From positions 737,501 through 801,500 of the forward strand of contig NC_060205.1 of the NCBI RefSeq assembly GCF_020623625.1: a stretch of 64,000 nt of DNA. The letters are read 5' to 3'. The DNA is from Saccharomycodes ludwigii (taxonomy: Eukaryota > Ascomycota > Saccharomycetes > Saccharomycodales > Saccharomycodaceae). Position 1 is the first letter of the stretch; every line of letters starts with the position of its first letter. Of this stretch, positions 42,218-51,978 are shown in pieces. The notes under the pieces were generated by a model. The model did not search any database. It was given only the letters and a program-made list of their open reading frames with translations, and was not told the origin of the DNA. A program made the translations under genes and the position numbers.

Positions 42218-42247
42218 GCTTTAATTTTTATTATTTATTTACTGTTT

Positions 42248-42278
<31 letters not shown>

Positions 42279-42651
42279 GTGTGTGTATGTATGTATGTAT
42301 GTATGTATGTATGTATATATTTTTGCAATTTACAGAATCAAATAAGAATATGACTATTCCAAATCAGCAATTACAGTGTTCTAACTTACAGTCAAGTTAA
42401 AGTAAGATTGGTGAAGAAAGAACGGGAAAAAAGAAAAAAGAAAAAAAAAATATATATATATATATTTATATTTAGCGTATATACATTTTTTTTTTTCTTT
42501 TTTCTTTTTCTTTCTATCCGTTTGTCTTTTAATAGCTTTTGTTATGTAGCAATAATGCTAATTGCTAGTTCAAAAACAAAAACAAAAAAGAAGACAAAAA
42601 CAAAAATAAAAGAAAAGTTGCTTGCTATTTTACAACGTTAACTTATAGATA
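42218..42651. promoter_or_regulatory. Divergent promoter of KOG1 and ELP5
   Basis: The gap carries interrupted (TA)n and (GTAT)n tracts (about 42248-42318), A-rich and T-rich blocks (42420-42510), and an (ACAAAA)n-like leader before ELP5. No specific factor site is convincing. Confidence 0.4.
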
Positions 42652-43653
42652 ATGGCCAGTACAACCCATAATCCCACTGTGTTATTGAAACGCTTATTTT
42701 CTTTAAAGGATACCTCTCCTCTATACCTTATTATAGATTCAATGGCACAAACTGCCCAAACTAGTGTATTACACGAGATTGCCTTTCACACTAAAAATAA
42801 TACACATAATGCCAAAAATAACGTGAAAATAATCTATATATCGTTCGAAACTTCTAACACTCCATCATATTGCGATGAATTTATAGATGCATCACGTTTT
42901 ACTTCCACTAAAGAATTATTACATGTTTTAAACTCTGTATTGGAAAATGGAAAAAAGGAAACAACGGATATTTACAGGATTTTATTGATAGTCGATTCAA
43001 TTAATTACATAAATAATACTGAAATCACAGAATTTATCCAAGCTATTTTCAGTCCACATACTACACTATGTGTGGTTTATCATAAGGATATAGACGAGAA
43101 CGAAAATCATACTAATAATCCCCTCTATCATCAAAAGCATATGCAAAGTTACTACCCAAACACACTAAAATTATTGAAATATATAGCTACTAATATTTTT
43201 GAAACCTTTCCAAATTTGGATACAAATAAGTATGTTGCGGATGAAGAAGAATTGGAAGCCTGTTTGAATGATAAGTTTATTGTTCCAAGAGGATTAAATA
43301 ACTATCAGTCATATAACTTGACCTTGACAAATAAAAGGAAGTCCGGAAGATCTTTGATATTTGAGTTTGTAATCGATTCCAAAACTCATTCATATATCAA
43401 CTATAGTGATTACGTAAGGGATAGAAAGCAAGATCGTGCAACAATTTCAGATACATCAATGAATAATCAAGATATGTTTAACGGATTGACAACTTTTAAT
43501 TTGAATATTTCGGATAAGCAGAAACGTGCTAAAGAGCAGGTTGAATTACCATATTTAGAAGCACAGAATTTTAACTCAGGTGGTGCAATTGTATATGAAT
43601 TTGAAAAAGACGATGATTACGATGAAGAGGACCCCTATGAAGATCCATTTTAG
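42652..43653 (+). CDS. IKI1: Elp5/Iki1, Elongator complex subunit
   Basis: Elp5 with Elp4 and Elp6 forms the RecA-like hexamer accessory to Elongator, which modifies wobble uridines of tRNAs. The 333-residue protein (S. cerevisiae 309) starts MASTTHNPTVLLKRLFSL, has the RecA-fold core (VKIIYISFETSNTPSYCDEF; RILLIVDSINYINN; TLCVVYHKDIDEN), then FIVPRGLNN and LTNKRKSGRSL. It ends with the acidic tail DDDYDEEDPYEDPF, which I recall as identical in S. cerevisiae Iki1. It lies between KOG1 and GPI16 in the same relative orientations as in S. cerevisiae. Confidence 0.97.
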   Translation: MASTTHNPTVLLKRLFSLKDTSPLYLIIDSMAQTAQTSVLHEIAFHTKNNTHNAKNNVKIIYISFETSNTPSYCDEFIDASRFTSTKELLHVLNSVLENGKKETTDIYRILLIVDSINYINNTEITEFIQAIFSPHTTLCVVYHKDIDENENHTNNPLYHQKHMQSYYPNTLKLLKYIATNIFETFPNLDTNKYVADEEELEACLNDKFIVPRGLNNYQSYNLTLTNKRKSGRSLIFEFVIDSKTHSYINYSDYVRDRKQDRATISDTSMNNQDMFNGLTTFNLNISDKQKRAKEQVELPYLEAQNFNSGGAIVYEFEKDDDYDEEDPYEDPF

Positions 43654-43802
43654 TTTTACTTTTGGGTTTTTCTTTTTTCTTTTTTTTTTTTTTTTTTACT
43701 CTCTCTTTCTCAAACTTTTATTTTCATTTCAATTTTAATAAATATATATGTGTATACTAAATGTGGATAATATCATTGAACCACGCTAACTATACATAAA
43801 AA

Positions 43803-45659
43803 TCAACTCGCCACCCTTTTTAAGTTTTTCAACTTGCCAACCAATTGACGAATCTTAGATTTGGATGCTATTTCGTCTGCTTTTTGTACAGTGATGAATC
43901 TTTTGGTCATCATATTAAATATCATTCCAAAAATCATGGCCATAACAGTCGAAGTTAAAATAATCACATTATATGGCATACTAAAATCTGGTGTACTTAA
44001 GGATAATAACAAAGTGGGGGTTCTTAGGAAATATATTTCCTCCCTGCCTTTTTTGTGGCTATCGCTACTCCAACCTTTGACCGCAATAAATGCCGACTCG
44101 ATTTCAAACCCATGGTTAGCATCTGGTGGATATTCTGCATATTTTAACAAGGGTTTATCAAATTGATAGCTCATTGTGATTGTGGTGTTTGCTGGAACAT
44201 TTAGTTGAAACTCGATATGAGAGGGTCTTTTTCTATCAATTGCGGGTAAGAAATAGGTATCTTTAATTATTTCGCCTAGCTCATCATTAATCGTATTGGC
44301 ATCTGACTCCAAGCTTAACGAGGACAAGTAAGGCTGCATAAACCATGGTAAACTTTCAAAATAGACAACGTCGATGTTTTTATCAACAGATGGATTCCAG
44401 AAGGAAATACGTAGTCCTCCCCTATCTTGACTGTACCCTGTTAAAGATCTTGACACATGAACCGGTGCATGTTCTCTGACACTAACATCCGAGCTATCTT
44501 CTGTTTCTATGAAAAAGTCAATTGGCGAATCCACGTTTAAATTATAACAATTATCACTTGTGCTGAAGTAATCATCTCCAATTTTAATAAAAATTTTCCA
44601 ATTCTCGGCACTAGCACTAACCATGCAGACCTTTGAATACGTTTCAGATAGCAAATTATTGCCATTCACCTTTTTACCAAATAAATCAGAAAGATGATAA
44701 TCATAATTACTTTTTTCGGGCAATGGAAAACATTGCACTTCATCGGTGTTTTTTGAACGATCGCATCTTAGTTCGTCACTGGTACTCGGTTTAGGAATAG
44801 GATTCTTGTTTCTACTTAGCAACTGAGGGACGTTAAGCACTGTTTCAACCAATATTTCCAAAACATAGTGACAAATACCATCATCAGAACAAATAGTGTC
44901 AACTTCTAAAGACATCGAATTCCAAAATGAATCGAATACCTTATGTCCATCTAGTAGGGAAGCAATGCCGGATTTTTCCCTATTTGGCAACAATTTAATG
45001 AAGGGTGTTAAATTTTCCGTACAAATTGGTTCATTGGCTAAAGAACCTCTCATCAAAAATAAGGAATTTTCCAAAGGATCAGTCATTGGGATGCTTTCCA
45101 AATTATTTAAGAAAACATCAGAATTAGATGGGAAAGTGGTTTTTGATGAATCAATAAAATCTATAGATGCACAAAATAATCCGCTCAATTGATTAGTTAA
45201 TTGGTTCCATTTACTCATAGCATCTGTATTGTTTCTAGCTTCTATTAGTCCCCATATCTCAACACCCGAGCCGCCAGAATTGTAGCCATTATGTGGTAGC
45301 TTACCCCAGCTCTTAGAGTCCCACAACCCATGGGTAAATCTTAAAGACAATTTTTTGGTATCTGTCTGTTCTAGGATGGGCGAGATAGACTTGGGGAAAA
45401 CTGTGTAATGTGTGAATTTACTAGGATCTATGTTTTTTTTATTTATTAAGAAATCATTTGAAGCTAATAAAAACTGGAATGAAGCAAATAAAAAATTATT
45501 GGGTAATGGTTCTAATGTAAGTTTTTCCTCAAACGGATATTTTATTTCATTTTGTGACTCTATAGCAACTAACGATGAAGGTGACGCTAGACAAATATCT
45601 ATGAAAACGATAACACAAAGTGCTACAAGCGTTATTAATTTGGTTGCTGGGAAGACCAT
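43803..45659 (-). CDS. GPI16: Gpi16 (PIG-T), GPI transamidase subunit
   Basis: Gpi16 is the PIG-T-type subunit bound to Gpi8 in the ER GPI transamidase. The 618-residue product (S. cerevisiae 610) has an N-terminal signal peptide (KLITLVALCVIVFIDICLAS), a large luminal domain with YPFEEKLTLEPLPNNFLFASF and LRFTHGLWDSKSWGKLPHNG (a family signature), GGLRISFWNP and WFMQPYLSSL. A single membrane segment lies near 558-586 (YNVIILTSTVMAMIFGMIFNM) followed by a basic cytosolic tail. It is convergent with ELP5 and divergent from HSH155. Confidence 0.97.
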   Translation of the reverse strand: MVFPATKLITLVALCVIVFIDICLASPSSLVAIESQNEIKYPFEEKLTLEPLPNNFLFASFQFLLASNDFLINKKNIDPSKFTHYTVFPKSISPILEQTDTKKLSLRFTHGLWDSKSWGKLPHNGYNSGGSGVEIWGLIEARNNTDAMSKWNQLTNQLSGLFCASIDFIDSSKTTFPSNSDVFLNNLESIPMTDPLENSLFLMRGSLANEPICTENLTPFIKLLPNREKSGIASLLDGHKVFDSFWNSMSLEVDTICSDDGICHYVLEILVETVLNVPQLLSRNKNPIPKPSTSDELRCDRSKNTDEVQCFPLPEKSNYDYHLSDLFGKKVNGNNLLSETYSKVCMVSASAENWKIFIKIGDDYFSTSDNCYNLNVDSPIDFFIETEDSSDVSVREHAPVHVSRSLTGYSQDRGGLRISFWNPSVDKNIDVVYFESLPWFMQPYLSSLSLESDANTINDELGEIIKDTYFLPAIDRKRPSHIEFQLNVPANTTITMSYQFDKPLLKYAEYPPDANHGFEIESAFIAVKGWSSDSHKKGREEIYFLRTPTLLLSLSTPDFSMPYNVIILTSTVMAMIFGMIFNMMTKRFITVQKADEIASKSKIRQLVGKLKNLKRVAS

Positions 45660-46089
45660 ACGTAGAGTTGCTTGATTTCTAGTTTAATATTTCTTTTTTT
45701 CTCCTAGGCCAACAAAAAAGGGAAGGGAAAAACGAAAGTAAGAATTATACAATTGAGGTGTTTACAAAGCGGAAAAAGGAAAATGCTAGATGATAAAAAT
45801 TAAATTAACCCATAGTAGAGATGATACATGTATATAAGATGAGAATAAGATTATAAAACAATCATGAATTTAAAAAATGAAAATAAAAAAAATAAAAAAT
45901 AAAAAAAAAAAACATTCCGAGAAAGCTTTCCATACATAAAATATAATTGCTTCGGACATTGATAACAGACAAACAAATGAGTAAAATCTTCATATAAAAT
46001 ATTTACTAACTTATATACACATATATTATAAATTAGTTTACAACACACACACACACACCTGAACGCTATATCAAAAATAATCGGAAAAA
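45660..46089. promoter_or_regulatory. Divergent promoter of GPI16 and HSH155
   Basis: A 430-bp region with A-rich tracts (about 45888-45912), a (AC)n stretch (46042-46059) and the branchpoint consensus TACTAAC at 46004-46010, followed by ATTAG at 46032-46036. A GTAAGAA at about 45737 is a weak 5' splice-site candidate. A 5' UTR intron for HSH155 is possible but unproven. Confidence 0.4.
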
Positions 46090-48981
46090 ATGTCACTTAT
46101 ACAAAAAAATGAAAGCAAAAATGAATCTAAAAGTGCAAAAAACCTCCTCTCTCAATCTTTCAACATAGCTACAGAAGCTAAAAACCAAATTTTATTGGCA
46201 GAAAATGCAAAACGAAAAGATGAACCTCAGAACTTAGAACAGTCGACATTCAAAAGAAACTTGGATGTCGCTGCTAGTAGATTGGGGATCAAACGTAAAA
46301 ATAATGAAGGTTCAGATCCTGCCACCACAGACACCAATAAAAAGCCGAAAATAGAGAACGATAAAAATGGTTATCATATTCTTTCCAAGAGCAATAGTAA
46401 AATTACAAAAAAAACTATAAATGAAAATGTAATATTGGAAGTTCCTGGCATAAAAGATTTACAATATTTTAAGGCATCTGACAAACAATTTTTTGGAGAG
46501 CTATTATTTAAAAGAACAGACAAAGTTGAAAAGAGCGAATCTGATAAAAAATTATACAAAGTGTTGAAATGTTTATTACGCATAAAGAATGGGCTTCCCT
46601 CAAGTAGGAAAGTTGCAATGAAATCATTGGTAGATCATGCAGAAATCTTAGGACCTAAACTTATTTTCGAAAGACTTTTGCCAATTATATTAGAAAAAAC
46701 ATTGGAAAACCAGGAAAGGTTCGTGTTGCTTAAAACTTTAGATAAGTTGCTTTATAAACTCCAAAAAAATTCAAAACCATTTATTGGAACCATACTAATG
46801 GTAATATCGCCTTTACTTTTCAGTGACGATCCTGTTTCCAAAAAGGTTGGAGAAGACGTGACAACAACTTTAGCTCATTCAGTAGGTGCAGCAAACATGA
46901 TCACTACCATTAGATACAGTGTAGATGACCAAGATGATTATATACGAAACGTGACAGCCAGGATTTTAGCTTTAACTGCAAAGTCATTGGGGCCAGGTAA
47001 TCTGCTTCCGTTCATTAACGCTGTATGTCACAGCAGAAAAAAGTGGGAGGCAAGACACACGGGTATCAGATCAGTCCAACAGTTGGCTAATTTGATGGGG
47101 AGTTCCTTGTTACCCTATTTAAACATTCTTATTGACTGTATCAAGGACGGGTTAGATGACGAAGCTATTCAGGTGAGAATGATCACCGTAAGCTGCATAA
47201 CTGCCCTTGCCACTGCATCTAGACCCTACGGGTTTGGAAGTTTTGAACCGGTTTTAGAGGAGTTATGGAAGGGTGCAAAATCTCATAGGGGCAAAATGTT
47301 AACCTTCTTTTTAAGAGCTATGGCTGCTTTGGTGCCACTTATGGATAAAGAATACGCGAGTTATTATTCGCGAGAAATAATGCGTATTGTCCAAAGGGAA
47401 ATCGCATCTCCAGATGACGAAATGAAAAAAACGGTTTTATTAACTATACAACGATGTGTTGAAACTGAAGGTGCTGTCACTATTACGTTCTTAAAGGAAG
47501 AGCTTGTCCCCAGTTTTTTCAAATATTACTGGAATCGTCGTATTGCCCTAGACATTGGTATCAGCAAGATGGTAGGGTTTACTACTGTCCTTTTGGCCAA
47601 GAAAATGGGTCCAGCCCTTGTGCTTCAAAATATTATATCCCGTTTAAAAGATTCATCAGAACCCTTGCGAGTAATGACAGTTCAATCGATAGACAACATT
47701 TTCAAGGAAGTTGAGAATTTCGAAAGAATCAGTACCTCTTTAGAGACTCAGATTGTGGATGGTCTTTTAATTGCATTTCAAGAACAATCTAGCGACACAA
47801 TGGTTTTTGTGCGTGCGTTTTCAACAGTTGCTTCATATTTGGGAGAAAGAATGGAACAATACCTACCACCAATTATAAGCACCATATTGCACAGGATGAA
47901 GAATAAAAGTTCTGTGGTCCGTAAACTTTCTGCAGACCTATGTTGCGAATTAGTACCTGTTTGTAAGAAATGTGGCCAAGAAGAACTATTGTTGAAATTG
48001 AATGTCATCTATTATGAGTCTTTAGGGGAAAGCTACCCTGAAGTGTTGGGTTCCGTGCTAAAAGTGTTGAATGGAATAGTTTCCTCCACTCAGGATTTAA
48101 CTCATCTACAACCTCCCATATCCCAACTTTTACCAACATTGACTCCAATTTTGAAAAACTCAAATGTGATAGTTAGCGATACCCTTTTAAAATTAATCAG
48201 TAATATAGCGCAACGAGCAGCCGATTATATACCTCCAAAGGAATGGATGAGGATTTGTTTTGAAATATTAGAAATATTGAAGAGTCCTAACAGAAATGTC
48301 AGAATACAAGCTAATGAAACATTTGGCTTTATAGCAGAATCAATCGGTCCTCAGGATATATTGGTATCCTTATTAAACAATTTGAAAGTTCAGGAGCGTC
48401 AATTGCGTGTGTCAACTTCTGTGGCTATTGGCATTATTGCAAAGAAATGTGGACCATACACTGTTATCCCAGCATTAATGAATGAATACAAAACACCAGA
48501 TACCAACGTTCAAAATGGTATTCTAAAGGCACTTGCATTTCTATTTGAATACATTGGAGAGTTGGGTTGTCCTTATATATATTTAATTTCACCCATCTTG
48601 CAAGATGCATTGACAGATCGTGATTTAGTTCACCGTCAAACAGCAGCAACAATTTTAAAAAATATTTCATTAACCTGTCATAGTAATGGTAAAGAAGATT
48701 GTTTTATACATTTATTGAATTTACTATTACCAAACATCTTCGAAACGTCACCACATGCTATTATTAGAATAAAGGAAGCGTTAGACGCTGTGAGAATTGC
48801 AGTTGGCCCCGGTGTCTTTATGAATTATATCTGGGCTGGGATGTTCCATTCTTCAAGAAAAGTTAGAAAGGCCTTTTGGAGCATTTATAATAATGCGTAT
48901 GTTCAGCAATGTGACTCTATGGTACCATATTATTTAGACATTAAAGGATATGAAGTTGAAGAACTGAATTATGTATTGTAA
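46090..48981 (+). CDS. HSH155: Hsh155 (SF3B1), U2 snRNP SF3b subunit
   Basis: Hsh155 is the HEAT-repeat scaffold of SF3b that clamps the U2 snRNA/branchpoint helix during spliceosome assembly. The product has 963 residues against 971 in S. cerevisiae. A short N-terminal region with basic residues precedes about 20 HEAT repeats from near residue 165 (LLRIKNGLPSSRKVAMKSLVDHA; KKWEARHTGIRSVQQLANLMG; DGLDDEAIQVRMITVSCITAL; RLKDSSEPLRVMTVQSI). It ends YYLDIKGYEVEELNYVL. It is longer and more conserved than its neighbours. HSH155 sits by ABZ2 in S. cerevisiae; here they are 9 kb apart with KOG1, ELP5 and GPI16 between. Confidence 0.97.
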   Translation: MSLIQKNESKNESKSAKNLLSQSFNIATEAKNQILLAENAKRKDEPQNLEQSTFKRNLDVAASRLGIKRKNNEGSDPATTDTNKKPKIENDKNGYHILSKSNSKITKKTINENVILEVPGIKDLQYFKASDKQFFGELLFKRTDKVEKSESDKKLYKVLKCLLRIKNGLPSSRKVAMKSLVDHAEILGPKLIFERLLPIILEKTLENQERFVLLKTLDKLLYKLQKNSKPFIGTILMVISPLLFSDDPVSKKVGEDVTTTLAHSVGAANMITTIRYSVDDQDDYIRNVTARILALTAKSLGPGNLLPFINAVCHSRKKWEARHTGIRSVQQLANLMGSSLLPYLNILIDCIKDGLDDEAIQVRMITVSCITALATASRPYGFGSFEPVLEELWKGAKSHRGKMLTFFLRAMAALVPLMDKEYASYYSREIMRIVQREIASPDDEMKKTVLLTIQRCVETEGAVTITFLKEELVPSFFKYYWNRRIALDIGISKMVGFTTVLLAKKMGPALVLQNIISRLKDSSEPLRVMTVQSIDNIFKEVENFERISTSLETQIVDGLLIAFQEQSSDTMVFVRAFSTVASYLGERMEQYLPPIISTILHRMKNKSSVVRKLSADLCCELVPVCKKCGQEELLLKLNVIYYESLGESYPEVLGSVLKVLNGIVSSTQDLTHLQPPISQLLPTLTPILKNSNVIVSDTLLKLISNIAQRAADYIPPKEWMRICFEILEILKSPNRNVRIQANETFGFIAESIGPQDILVSLLNNLKVQERQLRVSTSVAIGIIAKKCGPYTVIPALMNEYKTPDTNVQNGILKALAFLFEYIGELGCPYIYLISPILQDALTDRDLVHRQTAATILKNISLTCHSNGKEDCFIHLLNLLLPNIFETSPHAIIRIKEALDAVRIAVGPGVFMNYIWAGMFHSSRKVRKAFWSIYNNAYVQQCDSMVPYYLDIKGYEVEELNYVL

Positions 48982-49006
48982 GTGATATTCTATATAGATC
49001 AAGTCT

Positions 49007-49052
<46 letters not shown>
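49007..49052. repeat. (TA)12(GA)11 compound microsatellite between HSH155 and APL6
   Basis: It lies in the 85-bp gap between two convergent stop codons. The TA part can supply polyadenylation efficiency elements for both genes. Confidence 0.8.
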
Positions 49053-49053
<1 letters not shown>

Positions 49054-49066
49054 AGATACAGTTTTA

Positions 49067-51499
49067 TCAGTTATTTATTTCACTATATGTCTGGGCAATA
49101 TTTCCGTCTTTATTGGCATTTCTTACCGCGTAATCGGTGTCAGTAACCTCGCCACTATTATGTTCATTGTTGTAGTCCTCATTCTCGTTATCGGATTCAC
49201 TTTCTTCTTCTTCTTCTTCTTCTTCTTCTTCTTCGTCGTCGTCGTCGTCGTCGTCATAATCAATATCTTTATTATTGTCATCTTCATCTTCTTCATCCTC
49301 TTTTTCTTCACTTGAGGATGATTCTTCCTGAATAATTATCCTTCTTTTCGATTTGGGTTTTGTAGTTGGAATATCAGCAAAAAACTCGTCTAAACTCTTC
49401 AATTTATATGATACTTTCGATCTAGATGAATTATAGTTGCCATTTTGATTCTTTATTCTTGTATTTGTGTTTGTGTTTGCCCCTCTCTCAGGATTTCTTT
49501 CAAATTCTTTCGATTTCGAAACAAAATAATCATTCGAAGAAATACCCCTTCTCGATCTGGAATAATCTTTAATCGGTTCTTCCTTGTCTCTCAAAAATGA
49601 CCCGTTGTTATTTTCATTAATATCTTCATAAGCCCAGCACTCGCTCTTTTGGAAACTTTTTGTTTCCAAACTAATTAAAGAAATATCCTCCAAGATTTTT
49701 GGTTGTTGTTTCGGAGCTTGCAATAACAACGTGGCAATTTGATAATCAAATTTATGAAACAATGAATAATATGTTCTTGTTCTGTCTCTTATGTCATAGT
49801 CATCATCAAATTTGGCTAAATCTACTAAAGCTTCAAACATTTTTGAAAAAACAGACTGTTCGAAATCATAATCAATATCAGGAGAAAGAAGTTTTTGGCG
49901 ATCAATATCATAGCACAAAAGTTTAGAGGAAAAATTCAATATTTGCAACTTTACAGTAACGGATTGTCCAGCAAATATAGGCAATAAATGGCGTAAAACT
50001 TCTGCACCAATCTCATATTTTACAAACAAAAATTCACCCAATATCCAGATAATACCCGCTTTTGAATCATCCAAGACCTGCGACATGGTTGAAGAATCAA
50101 TCAAGACTTTAGCGAGCATCCAAAGTGTTTTGGTATGTGATGCTGGGTTTTTGGATATAATACAACGTAACAAGGTAATCAATGAGTTAGTTATCTCAGT
50201 ATCGCCTGTATAGTTGTGCGATTTAAAAATTCTTAATAACCATCCCATTATTCTATTTCTGTGTTTATCACTGATATCTTCACATACAGTTAAACATCTA
50301 ATACTGAGACTCCTGATACTAGATGGCAAAGCAGTACATAGAGCATAATCTTGAAATTCATCCACTATAAAATCAATATTGTTTGCGTCCACTAAATGTG
50401 CCATGATTTGTATCTTCAACGCCATTATTTTTTGTGAATCAACAGTTGGCAATAAAAAAAATTTTGTCAAGTGCTTGGAAAAACATTCAGGACATTTTAC
50501 TTCATAAAACAATATGTTTTCGGCCACAATGCTTTTAATTTGTTTGTTAGCCATGGAAAAGGATTTAACCAATGCAGAGGAAAGCGGGCTTTGTGCAAAA
50601 GCTTCATTTGAAGAAAGTTGGTAAAATGCTTTAGCAGCCGCCAATAACACATATTCATTAAAAGAGTATAATATATTACCTGTCAATGAATTTAAAAATA
50701 ATTGCAAGTCATCACATTCAGGTTTTAAAAATTGTTTACAATAGCCTAACAATACTTCAATCACCCTTGGAATGAAAAATGAGTCAAAGTTGCACAAATC
50801 TCTACAATACCTACGGAAGTAACCATGTAATAATTCAATGTATTTTGCATCTTCTTCAATGAAGTCTGACAAAAGATTAAAAGCTGGTCCAACAACACGA
50901 TAGTCCGAATCAGACAACAAATCTTTTAGAGGTCCAACTAAATCAGCACTTGAAAGAAACTTTTTTTCATACAATCTAGCAAAAGATGTAACAACCACAG
51001 ATCTTACTTTATAAGAGGTATCTTTAATCATTTCTTTGACAGAGTATAAAACCAATGGATATATAGAGGGGATTTTCATTGAAGACAAAACTTCTAAAGC
51101 AAGAGCTCTACCTTCCGGATTTTTATCAGTCAAGCTTTGCTGGATTGAATTAATTGATAGTAAAGCTGTATTTGAGTCAATTTCTGAGAATCTTAACAAG
51201 TATATGTAAACCATTCTTCTTGTTTTCAAATCATGACAGTTAATATTTTTTAATACATCGGGAAATAAGCTTCCCACCTGGTCTTCTCGTTGAGTGGATA
51301 TAGAAAACATTAAAGCTTTCAAGGCTTTTTTGACATCTCTTTCATTTTTTGAGTTTAGCAAATCTCTTAAGTCACTTGGTTTTATTGGTTTGTACATACC
51401 CTTTGATCCAAGTCTTGAAGAGGCAGCAGCTGCAGCTTCTAGAGTTAAATCTCTTGCTGATTCCAAAGCAGAGGTAATTCTAGAGATAGAATCTGTCAT
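49067..51499 (-). CDS. APL6: Apl6, beta3-like subunit of the AP-3 adaptor
   Basis: Apl6 is the beta subunit of AP-3, which sorts cargo such as alkaline phosphatase from Golgi to vacuole. The product has 810 residues, S. cerevisiae 809. The adaptin N-terminal armadillo solenoid covers about 40-580 (DLRDLLNSKNERDVKKALKAL; DLKTRRMVYIYLLRFSE; LSINSIQQSLTDKNPEGRALA; VRSVVVTSFARLYEKKF; IWILGEFLF). The C-terminal 200 residues are charged, with long Glu/Asp and Ser runs (SSSSEEKEDEEDEDD...) typical of the beta3 hinge. The start at 51497-51499 is followed by SISRITSALESARDL. Confidence 0.95.
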   Translation of the reverse strand: MTDSISRITSALESARDLTLEAAAAASSRLGSKGMYKPIKPSDLRDLLNSKNERDVKKALKALMFSISTQREDQVGSLFPDVLKNINCHDLKTRRMVYIYLLRFSEIDSNTALLSINSIQQSLTDKNPEGRALALEVLSSMKIPSIYPLVLYSVKEMIKDTSYKVRSVVVTSFARLYEKKFLSSADLVGPLKDLLSDSDYRVVGPAFNLLSDFIEEDAKYIELLHGYFRRYCRDLCNFDSFFIPRVIEVLLGYCKQFLKPECDDLQLFLNSLTGNILYSFNEYVLLAAAKAFYQLSSNEAFAQSPLSSALVKSFSMANKQIKSIVAENILFYEVKCPECFSKHLTKFFLLPTVDSQKIMALKIQIMAHLVDANNIDFIVDEFQDYALCTALPSSIRSLSIRCLTVCEDISDKHRNRIMGWLLRIFKSHNYTGDTEITNSLITLLRCIISKNPASHTKTLWMLAKVLIDSSTMSQVLDDSKAGIIWILGEFLFVKYEIGAEVLRHLLPIFAGQSVTVKLQILNFSSKLLCYDIDRQKLLSPDIDYDFEQSVFSKMFEALVDLAKFDDDYDIRDRTRTYYSLFHKFDYQIATLLLQAPKQQPKILEDISLISLETKSFQKSECWAYEDINENNNGSFLRDKEEPIKDYSRSRRGISSNDYFVSKSKEFERNPERGANTNTNTRIKNQNGNYNSSRSKVSYKLKSLDEFFADIPTTKPKSKRRIIIQEESSSSEEKEDEEDEDDNNKDIDYDDDDDDDEEEEEEEEEEESESDNENEDYNNEHNSGEVTDTDYAVRNANKDGNIAQTYSEINN

Positions 51500-51978
51500 T
51501 TTGTTTGCGTATGTTTTTATTAATCGAATGGATAGCCTTGTTATTGATTTAAGCTTTTTTCTTTTTCTTTTTCTTTTTCTTTTTCTTTGTATATGTATAT
51601 ATTTTTCAGTCTAGGTGCTGTTAAAGAGATTAACAAATAATATTAACGAAAGAGCCCAAAAAAAATAAAAATAAAAATAAAAATAAAAAAGGTAAAAAAA
51701 AAAAAAAATAAAAATATAAAGCCGAAAAAGTATTTGTCCGAGTATTACAGGACAAATTGTTTCCAAAACCCTTTTTTTTTTTTTTTTTTTTTTAATGCTG
51801 CGTGTGGCGTCAAGTATTATTTATATATTTGAATCAAATTACACAACCCGTGCCATATAATGTTAAGGTTAGATCAAATCAACTATTTCATGTAAAAACT
51901 ACTATGTTACATCTCCCATAAGATAAAGAGGAAAATAAAGAAAAAAATAAAAATAAAAATAAAAATAAAAATAAAAAC
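51500..51978. promoter_or_regulatory. Divergent promoter of APL6 and RAD2
   Basis: Contents are a (CTTTTT)n tract (about 51552-51588) next to APL6, A-rich (AAAAAT)n at 51669-51690, poly(T) (about 51773-51793), GC-richer TGCTGCGTGTGGCGTCAAG near 51796, and a second (AAAAAT)n tract running straight into the RAD2 ATG. It is the right breakpoint of the inferred 14-kb inversion. Confidence 0.4.

Noticed and set aside
42248-42318. (TA)n/(GTAT)n block as an intron 5' splice-site cluster for KOG1 or ELP5
   Set aside because: GTATGT words are a by-product of the GTAT repeat and no branchpoint follows in either direction.
49007-49052. (TA)n(GA)n as a possible origin or structured element
   Set aside because: It is a simple compound microsatellite in a short convergent gap. 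No ARS-like match with supporting elements was evident.
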